From Actinomycetota bacterium (GTDB lineage: Bacteria > Actinomycetota > Thermoleophilia > Gaiellales > Gaiellaceae): DNA of 8,964 bases. The position numbers and the translations under genes are program-made. The stretch spans positions 1-8,964 of the forward strand of contig VGCB01000073.1 of assembly GCA_016870235.1 (NCBI GenBank), read 5' to 3'. The notes below the pieces were generated by a model. That model was not told where the DNA came from. It made no database searches and saw only the letters and a list, made by a program, of their open reading frames with translations. How positions within the stretch are numbered: the stretch's first letter is position 1; every line of letters starts with the position of its first letter. Shown here one piece after another: positions 6,206 through 8,964 of the stretch.

Positions 6206-6233
6206 AACAAAAAGTCCCTGCAAGCAGGGACTT
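6206..6233 (-). terminator. Rho-independent terminator of tRNA-Asp
   Basis: A perfect 9-bp stem (AAGTCCCTG / CAGGGACTT, 6212-6220 with 6225-6233) with a 4-nt loop. On the minus strand it is followed by a T-rich tract overlapping the stem base (TTTTTGTT, 6213-6206). It lies 7 nt beyond the tRNA 3' end, the right place and orientation to end that transcript. The plus strand has no T-run after the stem. Confidence 0.85.
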
Positions 6234-6239
6234 CGAGGA

Positions 6240-6313
<74 letters not shown>

Positions 6314-6326
6314 GGGAGCGCGGGTC

Positions 6327-6332
6327 AGTGTA
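6327..6332 (-). promoter_or_regulatory. Candidate -10 box for tRNA-Asp
   Basis: TACACT on the minus strand lies 13 nt upstream of the tRNA 5' end, which would give a leader of about six bases. No convincing -35 hexamer is visible at 16-18 nt spacing. The rest of 6314-6443 holds no gene that I can support. Confidence 0.4.
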
Positions 6333-6430
6333 GCGGCGGCGGGGTCAGGGGTGCCCCTTCCTGTGCCCGTTCGCGATGTTCTGGCCTCTCGATAGCGGCG
6401 GCCTCGACCTTCGGCGCCCGATCCGGACCG

Positions 6431-6443
6431 TACCCTTGGGTCG
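6431..6443 (+). promoter_or_regulatory. Candidate leaderless promoter -10 for marP-like gene
   Basis: TACCCT (6431-6436) is followed by 7 nt and then the ATG. No purine-rich Shine-Dalgarno precedes the start. This TANNNT-N7-ATG layout is typical of actinobacterial leaderless genes. No clear -35 is seen. Confidence 0.35.
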
Positions 6444-7586
6444 ATGTCCTGGCTCGATCTCGCTGCGATCGTGGTCATCGGTCTCTCGGCGCTCTCCGGG
6501 TTCCGCCGGGGGCTGCTCGTCGGCGTCCTCTCGCTCGTCGGGCTCGTCGTCGGCGCGATCGTGGGATCGCGGATCGCACCGTCGATTCTCGGTCAGGCCG
6601 ACTCGCGCTTCGTCCCGCTGATCGCGCTCGGCGGAGCCGTCGTCGGCTCCTTCCTCGCGCAGGCGGCCTTCGCGCTCGCAGGCCGCCGCGTCCGCACGCT
6701 GCTGATCGCGCTGCCGCCGCTCAAGGCGCTCGACCACGTGCTCGGCTTCTTCCTCGGCGCCGCGACCGGGCTCGCGTTCTGCTGGGTTGTCGGTGCCGTG
6801 ATGCTCTACCTCCCCGGCCAGGCGGGGCTGCGCGAGACGGCACAGCGGTCGAGTGTCCTCTCGACCCTCAACGAGTACCTGCCCCCGGCGAAGTTGATGG
6901 AGACGCTCGCCCGCTCCGACCCCTTCGCGATGCTCGCGGGGCCCGAGGCGAGCGTCGGCCCTCCCAACCCGGACGTCGTCGACGCGAACGGCGTCAGGCG
7001 CGCTCGGCCGAGCGTCCTCCGGGTGCGTGGGTACGCCTGCGGGCTCGGCGTCGAGGGCTCGGGCTGGATCGCGGGGCCCGGCGTGGTCGTCACGGCGGCT
7101 CACGTCGTCGCGGGGCTCGAAGAGGTGTTCCTCGATCGGAACGACGGCGCCAGGCCCGTCATCGGACGGGTCGTGGCGTTCGACCAGAAGAACGACCTGG
7201 CCGTCGTTCGCGCTCCTCGCCTCGAAGGGGCGGCCCTCCGGTTGGGCGACCCGGAGTCCGGCACGCCCGTGGCGCTGCTCGGCTTCCCCGGCAACGGGCC
7301 CTACCAGTCGACCGCCGCGCGGATCGGCCAGGACGTGACGTTCCTCAGCCGCGACGCCTACGGCAACTTCCCCGTGACCCGCACGGTGACGACGATCAGA
7401 GGCGTCGTCGAGCCGGGGAACTCGGGTGGGCCGGCCGTCACTGCGGCCGGCGAGGTCGTCACCACGGTATTCGGCGCCCGGGTCGGCGGGCGCGGAAGCG
7501 GCTACGGGGTGCCGAACGGCAACGTCCGGCGGCTGCTCGCGAGCGCCGGCGACGAGATCATCAAGTCCGCCTGTGCCGCGGACTGA
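6444..7586 (+). CDS. marP: MarP-like membrane serine protease (CvpA domain + trypsin-like domain)
   Basis: A 380-residue protein. Residues about 5-122 hold four hydrophobic segments of the CvpA/colicin V production type (starting at Trp3, about 23-42, 57-80 and 99-122). A linker and an extracytoplasmic trypsin-fold protease follow. The catalytic triad is visible: His220 in VVTAAHVV, Asp251 in QKNDLAVV and Ser327 in PGNSGGP. Cys199, 21 residues before the catalytic His, and Cys377 near the end match the positions of the cysteine pair that forms a disulfide in Mycobacterium tuberculosis MarP. That protein cleaves a peptidoglycan hydrolase and supports acid and oxidative stress resistance; the substrate here is unknown. 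The length is close to the 397 residues of the mycobacterial protein. The ATG at 6444 starts directly before the first membrane helix. The gene is convergent with the next gene, 6 nt between stops. Confidence 0.93.
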   Translation: MSWLDLAAIVVIGLSALSGFRRGLLVGVLSLVGLVVGAIVGSRIAPSILGQADSRFVPLIALGGAVVGSFLAQAAFALAGRRVRTLLIALPPLKALDHVLGFFLGAATGLAFCWVVGAVMLYLPGQAGLRETAQRSSVLSTLNEYLPPAKLMETLARSDPFAMLAGPEASVGPPNPDVVDANGVRRARPSVLRVRGYACGLGVEGSGWIAGPGVVVTAAHVVAGLEEVFLDRNDGARPVIGRVVAFDQKNDLAVVRAPRLEGAALRLGDPESGTPVALLGFPGNGPYQSTAARIGQDVTFLSRDAYGNFPVTRTVTTIRGVVEPGNSGGPAVTAAGEVVTTVFGARVGGRGSGYGVPNGNVRRLLASAGDEIIKSACAAD

Positions 7587-7592
7587 TCGCCC

Positions 7593-8964
7593 TCAGCGCG
7601 CGAAGAGCGCGAGCGTCGACTCCGGCTGCCGGAACGGCGGGATCACGTAGACGCCCGCCACCCGCCCGCGCGCCTCGTCCATGAGCCGCCGGGCGAGCTC
7701 GAGCCCGCGGGCCGGCGCGTCCGCACTTGCGTCGCGTAGCGCCGCGAGGACGGGATCCGGCACGACGATGCCCGGCACCTCGTTGTGGAGGTGCAGCGCC
7801 ATCCGGTGGCTCGTGACGTGGAAGACGCCGAGCAGCACCGGGATCGGCCAGCTGCCGCCGAGCAGCTCGAGAAACCGGTCGAGCGGCTCGAGGTCGAACA
7901 GCGACTGCGTCATCGCGAACCGCGCTCCGAGCTCGATCTTCTGCCGGAACCGGTCGAGCTCGAGCCCGATGTCGTCCGCGGTCGGGTTCACGGCGACCCC
8001 GAGATGGAACGACGTCGGCGCGTCGATCGCGCGGCCGTTCCAGTCCTCGCCGCGGTTCAGCTGCGAGACGATCCGGCAGAGCCCGAGCGCGTCGACCTCG
8101 TAGACCCCTGCGTTCGACGCGAAGCCCGCCGTCGTCGGCGGATCGCCCGTGATCGCCAGCACGTTCCGGATCCCCTCCGCGTGCGCCCCGAGCAGCAGCG
8201 ACTCGATCCCGGTGATGCTGAGATCGCGCGGCGTCAGGTGCGGGATCGTCTCGATCCCGGTCGCGCGCTCGATCGCGATCGACGCCATCAGCGAGTTGAT
8301 CCGTGCGCGGTTCTTCGTCGTGTCGTTCACGTCGACCCAGCCGACCGCCCCGGTCGCGACCGAGCGCGCCGCGAGGTCGATCATCGCCGCCGGGTTCGCC
8401 CCCGTGGGCGGGTCGAGCTCCAGCGACACCACCCACTCGCCGGCCTCGAACGCCTGCTCGAGCCGCGTCTTCGCCGCCGGCGCCTGCTGCACAACATGGG
8501 CGACCCGTTCGCGGACGGCGATCGGCTCGCTCGGCGCCCGCCCCTGCTCGAGCGCCGTCCGGATCGCCGCGATCTGCGCCACGGTCGTGCCGCAGCAGCC
8601 GCCGATCAGGCCGGCGCCGAGCGACCGGGCGGTCGCCGCGAAGTCCGCGAAGTAGTCCGGGGTGCCATGGGGGTACGAGACCCGTCCCCCGACCCGTCCC
8701 GCCTCGCCGATGTTCGGCTTCGCCGCGAGCGGGACGCCGTGGCCCGCCATCTCGGCCAGGGCGAGCAGGGCGGCGTGCGGCCCGGTGCCGCAGTTCGCGC
8801 CGATCGCGGCGATGCCGAGAGCGGCGAGCTCTGCTCCCGCAGTCGCGGCGGGCACGCCGGCGAGCGACCCCTCCTCGTCGAAGGTCATCATCGCCACGAT
8901 CGGGAGCGACGAGACCGAGCGGATTGCGTCGACGGCGATGACGACCTCCTCGAGGTCGAAGAAC
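7593..8964 (-). CDS. Bifunctional homocysteine S-methyltransferase / methylenetetrahydrofolate reductase, partial (5' end outside window)
   Basis: The frame is open to the right edge (FFDLEEVVIAVDAIRS precedes the GTG at 8897, matching the family), so about 456 C-terminal residues are visible. The first part is a zinc-dependent homocysteine methyltransferase barrel: AIGANCGTGP (Cys codon 8790-8792) and LIGGCCGTT (Cys codons 8592-8597) give the three zinc-binding cysteines. From about 8450 onward it is a MetF-like FAD barrel, with the acidic residue in VSLELDPP (about 8420), LAITGDPP (about 8147), GARFAMTQSLFD (about 7907) and IPVLLGVFHVTSHR. The protein joins methyl transfer to homocysteine with reduction of methylene-THF, as in B. 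subtilis YitJ-type fusions, making methionine in the cytoplasm. Both sets of key residues are present. No riboswitch can be looked for, because the 5' end is outside. Confidence 0.94.
   Translation of the reverse strand, partial: FFDLEEVVIAVDAIRSVSSLPIVAMMTFDEEGSLAGVPAATAGAELAALGIAAIGANCGTGPHAALLALAEMAGHGVPLAAKPNIGEAGRVGGRVSYPHGTPDYFADFAATARSLGAGLIGGCCGTTVAQIAAIRTALEQGRAPSEPIAVRERVAHVVQQAPAAKTRLEQAFEAGEWVVSLELDPPTGANPAAMIDLAARSVATGAVGWVDVNDTTKNRARINSLMASIAIERATGIETIPHLTPRDLSITGIESLLLGAHAEGIRNVLAITGDPPTTAGFASNAGVYEVDALGLCRIVSQLNRGEDWNGRAIDAPTSFHLGVAVNPTADDIGLELDRFRQKIELGARFAMTQSLFDLEPLDRFLELLGGSWPIPVLLGVFHVTSHRMALHLHNEVPGIVVPDPVLAALRDASADAPARGLELARRLMDEARGRVAGVYVIPPFRQPESTLALFAR

Larger units (their letters stand above)
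1..6239. mobile_element. Right end of a decayed tRNA-Asp-targeted defence island (left end outside window)
   Basis: Phage-type exonuclease, restriction-like and AbiE genes, an integrase remnant and an IS-like scar lie together on one side of tRNA-Asp, while chromosomal genes lie on the other. The integrase remnant ends next to the 3' end of the tRNA, the normal attachment arrangement. A duplicated copy of the tRNA 3' segment, which would mark the other end, is not in this window, so the island extends to the left or that end was lost. Confidence 0.55.

Noticed and set aside
7587..7610. Possible bidirectional terminator between the convergent marP and methyltransferase genes
   Set aside because: Only a short GCGC-type pairing with no T-run, mostly inside the methyltransferase coding end.

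Overview
The window looks like high-GC actinobacterial DNA. The GC-rich codon use, a MarP-type membrane protease, a fused homocysteine methyltransferase/methylenetetrahydrofolate reductase and a tRNA gene without encoded CCA all fit. A Thermoleophilia-like lineage is possible, but that is inference. It holds the end of an integrated element (about 1-6233) abutting a tRNA-Asp gene, followed by ordinary chromosomal genes (6240-8964).

The element begins at the left edge with the C-terminal part of a phage YqaJ-type recombination exonuclease (+ strand). Facing it is a run of tightly spaced minus-strand genes, read from right to left. First comes a modification-dependent-restriction-like protein (PLD nuclease + SF2 helicase + DUF3427), whose N-terminal domain is in a different frame (4893-5336) from the main body (2252-4945). 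An 80-residue acidic protein of unknown function (1972-2214) follows, then an AbiEi antitoxin (1357-1956) and an AbiEii nucleotidyltransferase toxin (476-1360). The last two form a type IV toxin-antitoxin pair with a 4-nt ATGA overlap. A perfect 9-bp inverted repeat lies immediately before the antitoxin ATG and contains a candidate -10 box placed for a leaderless transcript.

Between this defence cluster and the tRNA is wreckage (5455-6233): the C-terminal part of a small membrane protein, and a tyrosine-integrase remnant. The integrase has lost its N-terminal part, is interrupted by about 66 bp resembling an IS21-family end, and has TAG in place of the catalytic tyrosine codon. A rho-independent terminator serves the tRNA-Asp gene. 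The picture is a defence island stranded at a tRNA site after its integrase decayed.

The chromosomal side has tRNA-Asp(GTC), a marP-like gene with an intact His-Asp-Ser triad and the cysteine pair of the family, and, convergent to it, the partial bifunctional methionine/folate gene running off the right edge.

The observations most worth a second look are the split restriction gene, the 80-residue protein linking the restriction and abiE genes, the operator overlapping a start codon, and the dead integrase.
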